NCBI RefSeq assembly: GCF_006543045.1
Contig: NZ_RBZW01000067.1
Location: forward strand, 1-55,888
Source of the DNA: Salinadaptatus halalkaliphilus
Lineage (GTDB): Archaea; Halobacteriota; Halobacteria; Halobacteriales; Natrialbaceae
Direction: 5' to 3'
Length of the DNA stretch: 55,888 nucleotides
The notes beneath the pieces were generated by a model. The model was not told where the DNA came from and did no database searches. It worked only from the letters and a program-made list of their open reading frames with translations. This document shows, piece after piece, positions 29,801-37,902 of this stretch (position 1 is its first letter; each line of letters starts with the position of its first letter). Both the position numbers and the translations under genes were made by a program.

Positions 29801-32484
29801 AGGAGGATCTCCGTCTCTGGACGAACGCGAGCGGCTCGTGGACCGATCTCGAGAACTCGACGGTCGATCCCGACGCGGCAGTCGTCACCGTCGAGACGAT
29901 CGACGAAGGCGGTACCGTCGGTGCGTTCGCACCGCTCGACCCCTCCGCGCTCGCAATCGACGCGCTGGCGACGAACTCGCCGGTAGGCGAGGGCGACACG
30001 CTTTCTGTCGAAGCAACCGTGACGAACGTCGGCGAACGCGAGGCAGACCGGCCGATAACGCTCGAGATCGACGGCACAGCGGTCGACAGTCGACCCCTGT
30101 CGCTCGCGGGCGGTGACACTGACTCGATCGTCCTCGAGTGGGACACCGACGGCGCGGATCCTGGCGAGTACGAGGCCACCGTCGACGTCGACGACGAAAC
30201 GGCCACCACCACGGCGACCATCGAGGACGTGTCCGAACCGGCCGAATTCACGCTCGGTGTCGACGACGACCACGCCGTCACGGCGGGCGAGACCGCGACG
30301 ATTACCGCGACCGTCACGAACGAGGGCGACGAAGCGGGAACCCACCCCGTGGTGCTGTCGGACGGCGACGACGTACTCGACGAGACGCTCGTCTCGGTTC
30401 AGGGCGGCGGACACGAAACGGTCGATCTCGAGTGGGAGACCGACGAAACCGACATCGGCGAGCACGAGCTGACAGTTTCCGCCGCCGAGGACGCGGTGAC
30501 GACGGTGGTCTCGGTTGCCGAACCGACCGAACCGGCGGTTGTCGCGGTCGAACTCACCACTGTCACGGACACGGTGGACGCAGGCGACGACATCACCGTC
30601 GAGTACACGCTCGAGAACACGGGCACCGAAACGGCCACCCAGGAGATCGACCTACTCGTCGATGGGACGGTCGAAAACAGGTCGACGGTGTCGCTCGAGC
30701 CCGGCGAAATGCGGACGGAAACCAGGACCTACACGACGAGCGCGGACGACGCTCCTGCCCTCGTCGTCGCCCTCGAGAGCGCGGACGACAGCGACGACGC
30801 GACGGTTTCGGTCGAGACGCCAGCCGTCGATCCCTCGTTCCACGTCGAAATCGTCGACCTCGAGACCGAACTCACGGAAGGCGACGAGGTAGCAGTGACG
30901 GCGACCGTGACGAACACGGGCGACGAGGTCGACACGCAGGTCGTCTCGCTCGTCGATACCGGCTTCGCCGAGGAAGTTCGCGACACGGAATCGATTTCGC
31001 TCGAGCCCGGCGACTCGAGCGAGACGACACTGCAGTGGCAGACCGACCACGGCGACACGGGATCGGGAACCGTGACGGTCTCGAGCGATACCGAGACCGA
31101 CGCCGCGTTCGTGACGGTCGATCCCGACCGTGAGGTCGAGGGCGGCCGGGAACTCGAGCACGGTGGCACCTACGATCTCGGCGACGACATCGACGGCGAG
31201 AACGCGACAGTCGAGATCACTGGAAACGATATCGTCCTCGATGGAAACGGTAACACTATCGAGGCCAGTGGCTCCGACACCAGCACCATCCGCGTCGACG
31301 ATATCGAGAACGTCACCGTTCGAAACCTGACCGTCGTCCACGACGTCGACGAGTCGGCGCTCGAGATCGGCACGGCGTCGAACGTCACCGTCGAGGCGCT
31401 CACGGTCGGCGACATGAACGCCACGACCGCAAACACGACGCTTTCGTTCGGCGGCGAGCGCGTACGGGTCGGTGCGGCCGAGCTGCCGCCAGACGGCCCC
31501 GGTGATCGGGTGTCCCTCGAGCGGTACTTCGAGGCGACCGCCCCCGACGGCGGACAGCTGACCGATGTCGAACTCGGCTACGCGGGCCAAGAGACCGACG
31601 AGTTCGACGCAGCGACGATTACTCTCTGGAAGTTCGACGCCGAGACGGAGACCTGGACCGAACTCGAGGACTCGGCCGTGGATACAGCCGCCGGCGTCGT
31701 TTCGGTGGCTTCGATCACCGAATTCTCTACCTTCGGCGCGTACGCCCTCGAGGAGTCCGACTCGGATTCGGGTGGGAGAAGCGGTGGCGGCGGTGGCGGT
31801 GGCGGCTCCAGTGGTTCCGACGACACTGTGGCCCTCGAACTGTCGGACGTTCAGCTATCCACAGCTGCCCTCGAAGACGGAACGATCGAGCTGACGATTC
31901 CCGTAGACGCCGTTACCGGCGACGACCGCGTTACCGACCTCGAACTTCGGATCGGTACCGAGACGGTCGCAACGGCCGCTGACGTTGCACTCGAGAGCGA
32001 CGAAACGGATGCGATCACGTTCACCGACGTGGATCTCGCCGCCCTCGAGCCCGGCGAGTACGAGTTCGCCGTCGTGGGCGATGCGGACGCCGGCGGTATC
32101 CTGACGATCTCGGCGGCCGAGACGCGAACGCTGACGGTGACGGTCGTCGACTCGACGGACGACTCGCCCCTCGAGGGCGCGACCGTCGCGGTCGACGAAA
32201 CGTCTGTCGTGACCGACGCCGATGGGATCGCGACCGTCGCTGGTCTCGAGGACGGCTCGCATACGGTGACCGGTTCGGCCGACGACTACGAAGATGCCAC
32301 TACGACGGTCGAACTCGACGGCGAGGACGGCGATGCCTCGCTCGAACTCGAGTCCGAAACGGCGGCTACTACAGACGATAGCACGGCAGCCGACGCCGAC
32401 GCCGTTGCCGGTTTCGGGCCCGTCGCTGCGCTGGTGGGTGTGATACTTCTGCTGTCGGTTGCACTCAAGCGCCGCTACCGATAG
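23887..32484 (+). CDS. Giant modular secreted surface protein (GLUG, CARDB-like, NosD-type repeats; PGF-CTERM-like anchor)
   Basis: The 2,865-residue acidic protein has a Sec-type signal peptide (residues 1-29, hydrophobic core FFVAVALVALGVSGVAA). Three large units each start with a (D/G)GT-E-PYEI-NA-LQAM-type segment (near residues 38, 533 and 1211) followed by GLUG-type repeats. Carboxypeptidase-regulatory-like folds beginning VSGT(L/V)TDGATGE occur near 448 and 1126. CARDB-like Ig segments recur near 354, 1032, 1552, 2022, 2118, 2218 and 2318, and NosD-like beta-helix regions lie at about 1655-1930 and 2422-2520. A Gly-rich linker (about 2628-2642) precedes a last Ig pair and the C-terminal helix GFGPVAALVGVILLLSVALK with a basic end. 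That end resembles the archaeosortase PGF-CTERM signal but has Ala before Gly-Phe. Many N-x-S/T sequons are present. It is probably an adhesin or cell-surface structural protein. Confidence 0.88.
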   Translation: MRDRRTALRTVFFVAVALVALGVSGVAAADGPAGMDGDGTESEPYEITNATQLQAMEEDLGAHYVLVENVDADRDAFVPIGNSTSQFTGSFDGQGHTVERLFIDDSRDSIPSEDVGLFGNTSGATIENVGIEDANIVGESGVGALIGVADDTDVSNVYVGEKVVVSGDTRFGGLIGVHEGSGTVSDSLAICDLGCRFDDPDTSGRLVGTGSGTVTDSYYRSGSDDHEMIGEGYDGDALTGSDSVETLPFDFDDTWIATDYYPILQGSVDDYSLEVTDEVLTVGDTTNVIVELRRPVIGSQSATEPASITTNEYVSIDGQTLTAERGGTGTVTASASGYSDEASVTITGPPTFEISEAVFSDTVDAGENVTVSATIENVGTEAGETDVELAVADETETTTVALADGESESVELEYELPPDIETGSVDATLSTADDSLEQSVDVNGNETVSGTLTDGATGETLSGVDVLVDGSVADTTDANGEYELEVLNASAVSVSATKTVGDEHSLEISAANATTVDGATTLDLALHPELAGSGTESDPYEISNARELQAMNQDLSGHYVLVDDVNASGTAEWNDGKGFDPVGTADDDSGPDPAMFSGSLDGRNHSITGLSINRSDEPFVGLFGAADTTTIRDLSLTNVDIRGASEEDVGESTATGGLVGLSGNLTVSSVHVSGAIKTGYSAGGVVGSNYGGYYSDGPILDLNDVTSEVSVTTSTDDLGSASGGVIGFWGGPVTISNSRTSGDVLARGDHVGGFAGWIGTTWDEVELSTISNVSATGNVTPSGSGSIGYAGGLVGTVYNAAIDNASVTGDVKSGGGDRAGGLIARPQSETRINNSYTTGEVTGADNVGGLVGHSADEITDSYAAGSISGGTVAGIAILSVGEMDNVYWNESTTDDAVTSGEDAGAIGLTPDEMTGPDAVDNMDALDYDETWLAVDDDYPLLAWQVDSYDLALADDEIDVGDTTEATVDVTLEDGTQTSATEASSYTTEGNVSVQAGTVTGESYGTDTVTATGGGHADEASITAFGSDYRIESVDAPEIVTAEGSVTVDATIENRGNADDTVDVILAFDGHELASEPTTVAAGGETTATVTGIIPTTAETGAGRNLTVTAADDELNVSVEVRTAEPVSGTVTDGATGEPVSDLELEIDGDRPTDEPVLTDGNGSYAFDAVNGTSLEVAATDTVEGVDLETNDSVDVDGETSLDLELWPALAGNGTAEQPFEISNAHELQAVDRNLSAHYVLVENVSASETVEWNADGDDPRGFDPIGSDDAFAGTFDGDGHTVSGLSVDRSDRGGLFHEIDGSATVERVTLEDVDVEGSVWTGALAGQNNGEIRNVTATGDVDGGGSNTGGLVGYNDGGRIVDSSANVSVTGSHHTPNVGGLVGRNSGDIDRSAASGLTITSGSVDGNVGGLVGRHDALSSIDDSYATTTVSGSQDTTGGLVGQSNGPITGSFAAGPVDESGLANRAGGLVGENGHDLERSYWETNATTQSAAFGEDGADPGLTDVAGVTTENATGLTVVTELEGLAFTGPWQATEGYPRLEWERVDAIEGVRITGLDAPETVEIGEQLTVEATVINVDEESPGDLTLSIANGEDTTDASSLESLAPGETETVAFSWEPETGADGTYTITAATADDVANRTVDVGDIGLAEPREIDTPGTYELEDDITSTETVFEITADNVVLDGIGHTVTGGSENATAAEDEAGIRVTGDNVSVTNLTVRGWGSDDDPFSDGGYGIQYVGTDDGTIAEVTATENEYGIGVTEEQPGPEAAVPSNTVVHNTTATDNEVGVVIRGAVGNEADNTTVADNTIATAESAGIQLGRTTDSTIAGNTVTETGSQDSGSAVGIYVDDSVDAALEHNTVTESSLGILVAGSDGTDLVNNTARDNFGGAIGIQNAQQTTVDYLDVGASTAPNTTVSFEGENVLVAAVDDPDKNPNAASIDRYLSAEFATEDGTVRNLTVRYDDDDISQVEEEDLRLWTNASGSWTDLENSTVDPDAAVVTVETIDEGGTVGAFAPLDPSALAIDALATNSPVGEGDTLSVEATVTNVGEREADRPITLEIDGTAVDSRPLSLAGGDTDSIVLEWDTDGADPGEYEATVDVDDETATTTATIEDVSEPAEFTLGVDDDHAVTAGETATITATVTNEGDEAGTHPVVLSDGDDVLDETLVSVQGGGHETVDLEWETDETDIGEHELTVSAAEDAVTTVVSVAEPTEPAVVAVELTTVTDTVDAGDDITVEYTLENTGTETATQEIDLLVDGTVENRSTVSLEPGEMRTETRTYTTSADDAPALVVALESADDSDDATVSVETPAVDPSFHVEIVDLETELTEGDEVAVTATVTNTGDEVDTQVVSLVDTGFAEEVRDTESISLEPGDSSETTLQWQTDHGDTGSGTVTVSSDTETDAAFVTVDPDREVEGGRELEHGGTYDLGDDIDGENATVEITGNDIVLDGNGNTIEASGSDTSTIRVDDIENVTVRNLTVVHDVDESALEIGTASNVTVEALTVGDMNATTANTTLSFGGERVRVGAAELPPDGPGDRVSLERYFEATAPDGGQLTDVELGYAGQETDEFDAATITLWKFDAETETWTELEDSAVDTAAGVVSVASITEFSTFGAYALEESDSDSGGRSGGGGGGGGSSGSDDTVALELSDVQLSTAALEDGTIELTIPVDAVTGDDRVTDLELRIGTETVATAADVALESDETDAITFTDVDLAALEPGEYEFAVVGDADAGGILTISAAETRTLTVTVVDSTDDSPLEGATVAVDETSVVTDADGIATVAGLEDGSHTVTGSADDYEDATTTVELDGEDGDASLELESETAATTDDSTAADADAVAGFGPVAALVGVILLLSVALKRRYR

Positions 32485-32544
32485 TGGCCCCTCGAACTCG
32501 AATCGATCGCCAGACAGTAGCGTCTCGAGCCCGTCTCGGCCGAT

Positions 32545-32725
32545 ATGTCACACCAGCTACTCGTGCCGATGGACGACTCCGAGGCCGCACGTGGCGCCCT
32601 CGAGTACGCGCTCTCGCGGTTTCCCGACGACGAGATAACGGCGTCCACGTGGTCGACGACCTCGAGGCGTTCGAAGAAGGTCCGCGAGGAGGAGAGCGGA
32701 GAGGACCCGCCGATCGCCGTCGAGG
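32545..32725 (+). pseudogene. UspA universal stress protein, 5' fragment with frameshift
   Basis: The start MSHQLLVPMDDSEAARGALE followed by YALSRFPDDEIT is a typical UspA N terminus. Just after GACGAGATAACG the continuation VHVVDDLEAFEEG appears in the next frame, as expected for beta-2 of UspA, so a single-base frameshift has occurred. The sequence ends about 60 codons in, where a palindromic element begins, so the ATP-binding C-terminal part is missing. Confidence 0.75.
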
Positions 32726-32734
32726 CATACCCAA

Positions 32735-32820
32735 TGATACGGTTTACTGTAAGTCGTTTCCGGTGCAACCGCGTCCCGTCTTGCGGTTGCACCGGTAAAC
32801 CGTTACAGCAATCCGTATGA
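32735..32820. repeat. 86-bp palindromic element
   Basis: Two 38-bp arms (32735-32772 and 32783-32820) are inverted copies with 30 of 38 positions matching, around a 10-base loop. The inner 13 bases, CCGGTGCAACCGC, match perfectly, and CTGTAA and ATACGG are shared further out. It interrupts the region after the UspA fragment. The rest of the 32485-33101 gap holds no gene that I can support. Confidence 0.8.
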
Positions 32821-33101
32821 AAGACGTCGTCGAGGGCCGTTCCCTGGCCGACGAGAGGATCCGGCTGGGACGCCTGTACGTCGTCCTCGTCGTCGGAATC
32901 GATCATCTGATCCGCCACCTCTCGAATCCGATCTGTCATCTCTCGATCCGGTGTTTCGAACCGGGAACCACACTCGTGTCAGCGGTGGGCACGATAGCAT
33001 ATCGACCCACCAGAGCCAGCCTGAACGCGTTGCTGCTGGCAGTTCCGTCGCTCCGCGGGACGTCGATCCGGACCGATCACGCCACTCCACGGAACGGATC
33101 G

Positions 33102-34466
33102 TCAAACGTCGTCCTTCGCGTCGGTAAGCGTCTCGAACAGCTCGCGGGCGAGTTCGGTCGCGCGGTCTTCGTCGCGGGCTTCGGCGTAGATCCGGACGAG
33201 CGGCTCGGTACCCGAGGGTCGTGCGAGCACCCAGGCGTCGCCGTAGTCCAGTCGATAGCCATCCCGCGTGTTGAGTTCGGCGTCGGCGGCGTGGGCGTGA
33301 TTGGCCGCCGCGTCGAGCATGGCGTCGCGTTCGGCCGTCGACTCGTAGTCGACGTTGCGCCGAACGTTGGCGTAGCCGTCGTAGGGGGCGACGATCTCGC
33401 TGACCGGTCGCTCGGCGACGAGTTCGAGGAATCTGGCGGCTGTAAATGCGCCGTCGCGCGAGAGTCGGTAGCTCGGGAAGAAGATACCGCCGTTGCCCTC
33501 GCCGGCGATTGGGACCCGTCGGCCGTCGGCCTCGAGTTCCTCGATCCGGGTAATGATGTTCGTCGAGCCGATCGGCGTCAACTCGAGGGTGGCGTCGACC
33601 TCGCTCGCCACGTCGACCAGTCGCTGGGAGACGTTGACCGCCGAGACGGCCGTGTCGCCGGCCTCGAGTTCGGCCGCGGCGAGTGCCGCGAGGGTGGCAT
33701 CGCCGGAGACGTACTCGCCCGTCTCGTCGAAGAAGATGGCTCGATCGGCGTCGCCGTCGTGGGCGATCCCGACATCGGCGTCGGTCGCCCGGACGAGCCG
33801 ACCCAGATCCACGAGGTTGTCGGGGACGGGTTCGGGATCGCGACCGGGGAAGTGGCCGTCGGGCTGGCCATTGACGGTGACGACGCGACAGCCCAGTTCC
33901 CGGAAGAAATCCGGGCTGGTGAGCGAGCCGGCGCTGTGACCGGGATCGAGTGCGACGGTGAGCTCGGCGTCGGCGATACGCTCGCGGTCGACCGCCGCCA
34001 GCAGTGCGTCGATATAGTCTCGGCGGAGTCCCTCGACCGTCCGAACGCAGCCGGTCTCGTCCCACGGGGCGACGCCGAACGATTCCGCGAGCAGGACATC
34101 CTCGATTTTCTCGAGGTCGGTGACGGCGAGTTCGACGCCGTCGGCACCGACGAGTTTGATCCCGTTGTACCGCGGCGGATTGTGCGAGGCCGTCACGACG
34201 ATGACTGGCACACCCTCGCGTTCGGCGTAAAACTGTGCGCCCGGCGTCGGCACGATCCCGAGTCGATCGACATCGGTCCCCGTACTCGCGAGCCCGCTCG
34301 CGGCCGCATCGGCCAGCATTCGCCCCGTCGCCCGTGTATCGCGAGCGATCGCCACTCGATCGACCCCCCAGGCCGTTCCCGCCGCTTTCGCGACGCGCAG
34401 GACGAACGCCGGGGTCAGCTCCTCGTTGGCGACCCCGCGTGTCCCACTGGATCCGAACACTTCCAT
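33102..34466 (-). CDS. glmM: Phosphoglucosamine mutase / phosphohexomutase
   Basis: The 454-residue enzyme has every alpha-D-phosphohexomutase landmark: VVTASHNPPRYNGIK with the phosphoserine at Ser94, the metal loop DGDADR (237-242), the sugar-binding EGNGGIFFP (about 311-319) and the phosphate-binding RPSGTEPLVRIYAEA near the C terminus. It interconverts hexose 6- and 1-phosphates; archaeal members act mainly on glucosamine or mannose phosphates, feeding glycan precursors. GTG at 34469 gives one extra residue; the ATG at 34466 is chosen. It is divergent from the propeller-protein gene at 34550. Substrate choice between glucosamine, mannose and glucose phosphate is not certain. Confidence 0.88.
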   Translation of the reverse strand: MEVFGSSGTRGVANEELTPAFVLRVAKAAGTAWGVDRVAIARDTRATGRMLADAAASGLASTGTDVDRLGIVPTPGAQFYAEREGVPVIVVTASHNPPRYNGIKLVGADGVELAVTDLEKIEDVLLAESFGVAPWDETGCVRTVEGLRRDYIDALLAAVDRERIADAELTVALDPGHSAGSLTSPDFFRELGCRVVTVNGQPDGHFPGRDPEPVPDNLVDLGRLVRATDADVGIAHDGDADRAIFFDETGEYVSGDATLAALAAAELEAGDTAVSAVNVSQRLVDVASEVDATLELTPIGSTNIITRIEELEADGRRVPIAGEGNGGIFFPSYRLSRDGAFTAARFLELVAERPVSEIVAPYDGYANVRRNVDYESTAERDAMLDAAANHAHAADAELNTRDGYRLDYGDAWVLARPSGTEPLVRIYAEARDEDRATELARELFETLTDAKDDV

Positions 34467-34549
34467 CACTGCCTAGTCCGGGCGGCCGCCTCAAAGACAT
34501 TCCGAAGCGCAGACGGAACGCTTTCGGTTCGGGACGCCCGAGCTATCGC

Positions 34550-35440
34550 ATGGCTACGATCGAGGAAAAACGCGTCTACGGCGACCGCGAAGGGGCGATC
34601 GATGCCTACGTCGCGAGCGCGATGGGCGTGGTTCGGGTTCGAGTCGCCGGCGCGACCGTCGGCGAGTTTTCCCTCCAGCACCGGTGTAGCGCTCGAGATA
34701 TCACGGTGACCGACGTCGGTATCGCGGTCGCTACCGACGAGAACCTGTGCATACTCGAGACCGACGCCGCGACGGACACAGACCGAAACGGCGACGACCC
34801 GCCCGTCGTCGACACCGAATTCGGTCCGGCGGTCGCTGTCGGCTCGACCGGTCCCGATCTCGTCGCCGCCGACGCCGATGGTCGAGTCGCACGCCGACGC
34901 GACGACGGCAGTTGGGAGTCGCTCGTGCCGGAGCCGATCGACGCCATCAAAGCGATCGACGGCGACCTCGTCGGGACGGACAGCGGCGTCTACCGCATCC
35001 ACGGCGATACGCTCGACCACGCCGGGTTGACCGACGTCCGCGACGTCGCGGCCGCAGCCGGCGTCCCGCTTGCGGCTACCGTCGACGGCCTGTACAAACT
35101 CGGCAACGGTTGGCTGCCTATCCGCGAGGGGAACGTCGACGTCGTGACGGCCGATTTGCAGGCCGATCCCGGCCGGCTGACCCGAGCCCACGCCGTCTCG
35201 GGCGAGACGATCTACGAGTACGCCGGCGACGACGAGTGGGAACGCCTCGAGACGCCGCCTGTCGACGGCTCGATCGTCGACGTCGGCTACGGCGAGACGG
35301 TCTATGCCGTCACCGACGACGGCACATTCTGTGCGGCGACGCTCGAGGACGGCGTCCGCGGGTGGCGAACACGAGCGCTTGGGATCACCGACGTTCGGGG
35401 ACTGGCGATCGAGCCGTCCCGAGCGCCCGCGGCGGAGTGA
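34550..35440 (+). CDS. HVO_0234-like beta-propeller protein
   Basis: The 296-residue product starts MATIEEKRVYGDREGAIDAY and consists of short repeated beta segments, for example DGRVARRRDDGSWESLVPEP, TDSGVYRIHGD and TVDGLYKLGNGWLPIREG. These repeated 'value then label' units fit a beta-propeller, and the protein resembles the haloarchaeal HVO_0234 family. It is soluble, with no signal peptide. It is followed by prs after 46 bp, an arrangement I recall as conserved in haloarchaea. The molecular role is unknown; the frame is open further upstream, but that part overlaps glmM on the other strand. Confidence 0.8.
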   Translation: MATIEEKRVYGDREGAIDAYVASAMGVVRVRVAGATVGEFSLQHRCSARDITVTDVGIAVATDENLCILETDAATDTDRNGDDPPVVDTEFGPAVAVGSTGPDLVAADADGRVARRRDDGSWESLVPEPIDAIKAIDGDLVGTDSGVYRIHGDTLDHAGLTDVRDVAAAAGVPLAATVDGLYKLGNGWLPIREGNVDVVTADLQADPGRLTRAHAVSGETIYEYAGDDEWERLETPPVDGSIVDVGYGETVYAVTDDGTFCAATLEDGVRGWRTRALGITDVRGLAIEPSRAPAAE

Positions 35441-35486
35441 GCGCGAAAACGGAAACGGGTTTACCCCCCGGACAGTGGGGACGCAT

Positions 35487-36338
35487 ATGATCGTCAGCGG
35501 ATCTACGTCGCAGGCCCTCGCCGGGGCGCTCGCTCGCGAACTCGAGGAACCACTCGCAACGACCAGCTACGACCGCTTTCCCGACGGCGAACTGCTCACA
35601 GCCGCCCCCGATCTCGACGGGGCCGACCGAGCGGTGATCGTCGCCTCGACGGTCTCGAGCGATGCCCACCTCGAGGTGTTGCAGTTACAGGACGCCGCCC
35701 GCGAAGCCGGGGTCGAGGAAGTCGTTACGATCTTGCCGTACATGGGCTATGGCCGACAGGACGAAGCCTTTGAGACGGGCCAGCCGGTCTCTTCGCGGGC
35801 GGTCGCTCGCGCCATCTCGACGGGTACGGATCGTGTACTGACCGTCAACCCTCACGAAACGGGTGTCTGTGCGTTCTTCGAGCCGACGGCAACGGCCGTC
35901 GACGCGGCCGGTCGGCTGGCCGAACCGCTGCCGGGAGGGCTGACCGACCCAATCTTTCTCTCGCCCGACGCGGGCGCGATCGAGCTGGCTGAAACCGTTC
36001 GCGACGCCTACGGGACCGGCGAGACGGACTACTTCGAGAAGACGCGCCACTCGGGCACCGAGGTCGACGTTTCGCCCAGCGACGTCAATGTCACCGACCG
36101 CGACGTCGTCGTCTGTGACGACATCGTCGCCACGGGCTCGACAATGAGCGAAGCCGTCGGCGTCCTCACGGACCGCGGTGTCGGCCGGGTATACGTCACC
36201 TGCGTCCACCCGCTGCTCGTTCGCAACGCCTACACGAAACTCGCTCGCGCCGGCGTCGAAGCTGTCTTCGGTACCGACACCATCGAGGGCACCTCGAGTG
36301 CGGTGTCGGTCGCGCCCGCACTCGAGAGTCACCTGTAG
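35487..36338 (+). CDS. prs: Ribose-phosphate diphosphokinase
   Basis: The 283-residue protein makes PRPP from ribose 5-phosphate and ATP, for nucleotide, histidine and tryptophan synthesis. Family motifs include SYDRFPDGEL (residues about 27-36), YMGYGRQDEAF for ATP binding, and the PRPP loop VVVCDDIVATGSTMSEA (about 209-225). The size is that of the short archaeal class. The ATG at 35487 follows a TATA-like GGTTTACC (about 35458) by about 25 bases, which supports a leaderless start. The neighbours glmM and the propeller protein are typical. Confidence 0.94.
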   Translation: MIVSGSTSQALAGALARELEEPLATTSYDRFPDGELLTAAPDLDGADRAVIVASTVSSDAHLEVLQLQDAAREAGVEEVVTILPYMGYGRQDEAFETGQPVSSRAVARAISTGTDRVLTVNPHETGVCAFFEPTATAVDAAGRLAEPLPGGLTDPIFLSPDAGAIELAETVRDAYGTGETDYFEKTRHSGTEVDVSPSDVNVTDRDVVVCDDIVATGSTMSEAVGVLTDRGVGRVYVTCVHPLLVRNAYTKLARAGVEAVFGTDTIEGTSSAVSVAPALESHL

Positions 36339-36407
36339 CGTCTGGGTGCTGTCGGGGCGTGAGGTCGATCAGTACTCTTTTGCGCCCCGATACACGAGTG
36401 AGTGGCG

Positions 36408-37418
36408 ATGGAGCATGACGGGGTCCGTGCCGACTCGGCCGACACCGACGACGAGGTCTTCGCGATGAGCGAGTCGACGCGCGAGATTTCGGCCGAGGAG
36501 GTCTGCGTTCTCATTCCCACGCTCGAGGAGGCGGCGACGATCGGCGGCGTCATCGACGGCTTCTACGCCGAAGGCTACTCGAACGTCGTCGTCGCCGACG
36601 GTGGCTCGGACGACGATACCCGCGAGATCGCCAGCGAGCGCGGCGCCGAGGTGTTCGTCCAATCCGGGGACGGCAAGGGTCAGGCCGTCCGCGAGGCCCT
36701 CGAGTATATCGAAGTACCGTACGTGTTGATGCTCGACGGCGACGGAACCTACGATCCAGCCGACGCCGACCGGATGGTAGAACCGCTCTCGCGGGGGTAC
36801 GAACACGTCATCGGCAACCGGTTCGCGGACATGGACGAGGACGCAATGAAGGCGTTAAACGGCGTCGGCAACCGGCTGATCAACCGCTCGTTTCGGTTCG
36901 TTCACGGGGCCGACTACGAGGATATTCTCTCGGGCTACCGGGCCTTTACCGTCGACTCGTTCGAACGGCTCTCGCTCGATTCGGACGGCTTTACGATCGA
37001 GACCGAACTCGCCGTCGAGTGTGTCAAACACGGCGTCGACACGACCGTCGTTCCGATCAGTTACAGCGCACGGCCCGAAGACTCCGAAACGAACCTGCAC
37101 CCGATCAAAGACGGCGGCACGATCCTCCTCGCGCTGTACTCACTGGCAAAGACCAACAACCCGCTGTTTTACTTCGGCAGCCTCGGCGTCTCCTCGATCC
37201 TCGCCGGCGGCGTCATCGCGAGCTACGTGCTCTGGCGGTGGCTCCAGTACCAGCAAGGCCACGAGATTCTGGCGCTTGCATCCGCGGCGGCGATCTTACT
37301 CGGCGTGCAGTTACTGATGTTCGGCGTCCTCTCGGATATGCTCGTCACGCTGCATCGCGAACAGCGACGCCGCCTCGAGCAGATCACCCGAGACGCACGA
37401 GAGCGCGACGAAAAGTAG
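36408..37418 (+). CDS. aglJ: Dolichol-phosphate glycosyltransferase, S-layer N-glycosylation (AglJ-like)
   Basis: From the ATG at 36408 the product has 336 residues. A GT-A family 2 domain is present (VCVLIPTLEEAATIGGVI, VVADGGSDDDT and the metal-binding DGDGTYDPAD). At the C terminus two membrane helices follow (residues about 255-315) and a basic Arg-rich tail. AglJ of Haloferax adds the first hexose to dolichol phosphate in N-glycan assembly. Segments FVHGADYEDILSGYRAF and TNLHPIKDGGTIL are typical of it. Alternatives are a GTG at 36402 or an ATG at 36465. It shares the pathway with aglF at 7931. Related DPM1-type enzymes cannot be fully excluded. Confidence 0.82.
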   Translation: MEHDGVRADSADTDDEVFAMSESTREISAEEVCVLIPTLEEAATIGGVIDGFYAEGYSNVVVADGGSDDDTREIASERGAEVFVQSGDGKGQAVREALEYIEVPYVLMLDGDGTYDPADADRMVEPLSRGYEHVIGNRFADMDEDAMKALNGVGNRLINRSFRFVHGADYEDILSGYRAFTVDSFERLSLDSDGFTIETELAVECVKHGVDTTVVPISYSARPEDSETNLHPIKDGGTILLALYSLAKTNNPLFYFGSLGVSSILAGGVIASYVLWRWLQYQQGHEILALASAAAILLGVQLLMFGVLSDMLVTLHREQRRRLEQITRDARERDEK

Positions 37419-37428
37419 GCTCACTCGC

Positions 37429-37758
37429 TCAGAACGGCAACATCGAACGGAACTGCTGGAAGACACCCCCGGAGTTCTCCCGCCGGTACGTCTCGAAGGG
37501 TTCGTGCAATTCGTTCAGCAGTTCCTGGCGCGAGCGAAACTCCGTCGTTGTGACCTCCGCGAGCATCTCGCCGAGTGCGACGTCGTTGCCGTGGACATCG
37601 TAGGGGATGCGCTCGTGGCCGAGTGCAGCCTGCACGTCGTCGGTCGTCGCCGGAAAGGAGAGATCGGACTCTCGCAGTTTGGCGTCGACGGCGGCGATAC
37701 CGAACTCGATGCTCTCTGGCTCGTCGTCGTCCCCACTCGATGGTGGCCGGACTCCCAT
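37429..37758 (-). CDS. Small conserved haloarchaeal protein (DUF5789-like)
   Basis: The 109-residue product contains VDAKLRESDLSFPATTDDVQ, ALGHERIPYDVHGNDVALGE and RSRQELLNELHEPFETYRRE, which I associate with the DUF5789 family found across haloarchaea. It has no membrane segment or cysteine. It faces aglJ end to end with 10 bases between them and is divergent from the RHH gene at 37903. The function is unknown; family members are usually single, stand-alone genes. Confidence 0.75.
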   Translation of the reverse strand: MGVRPPSSGDDDEPESIEFGIAAVDAKLRESDLSFPATTDDVQAALGHERIPYDVHGNDVALGEMLAEVTTTEFRSRQELLNELHEPFETYRRENSGGVFQQFRSMLPF

Positions 37759-37902
37759 ACCCCCGATTTCTCGCGGGCAGGCAAAACCGCTACGGAGACG
37801 ACCAGGGCATCGCTACATCGCTGCCGAAACCAGCCGCCTCGAGTGAGGGCCGGTCGATCGCCTCGTCGACACGCCTTTGGGGACCGATGCGGAGTATCGT
37901 GT

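Noticed and set aside
32821-32939. Minus-strand start MTDRIREVADQMIDSDDEDD to the right of the 86-bp palindrome
   Set aside because: The beginning looks protein-like, but it runs directly into the palindrome and then antisense to the UspA fragment. It could be a relic, but there is too little to call a gene.
32817-34709. 630-codon plus-strand frame starting at the palindromic element and running opposite glmM
   Set aside because: glmM has all active-site motifs on the minus strand; the plus-strand translation shows no recognisable domain.
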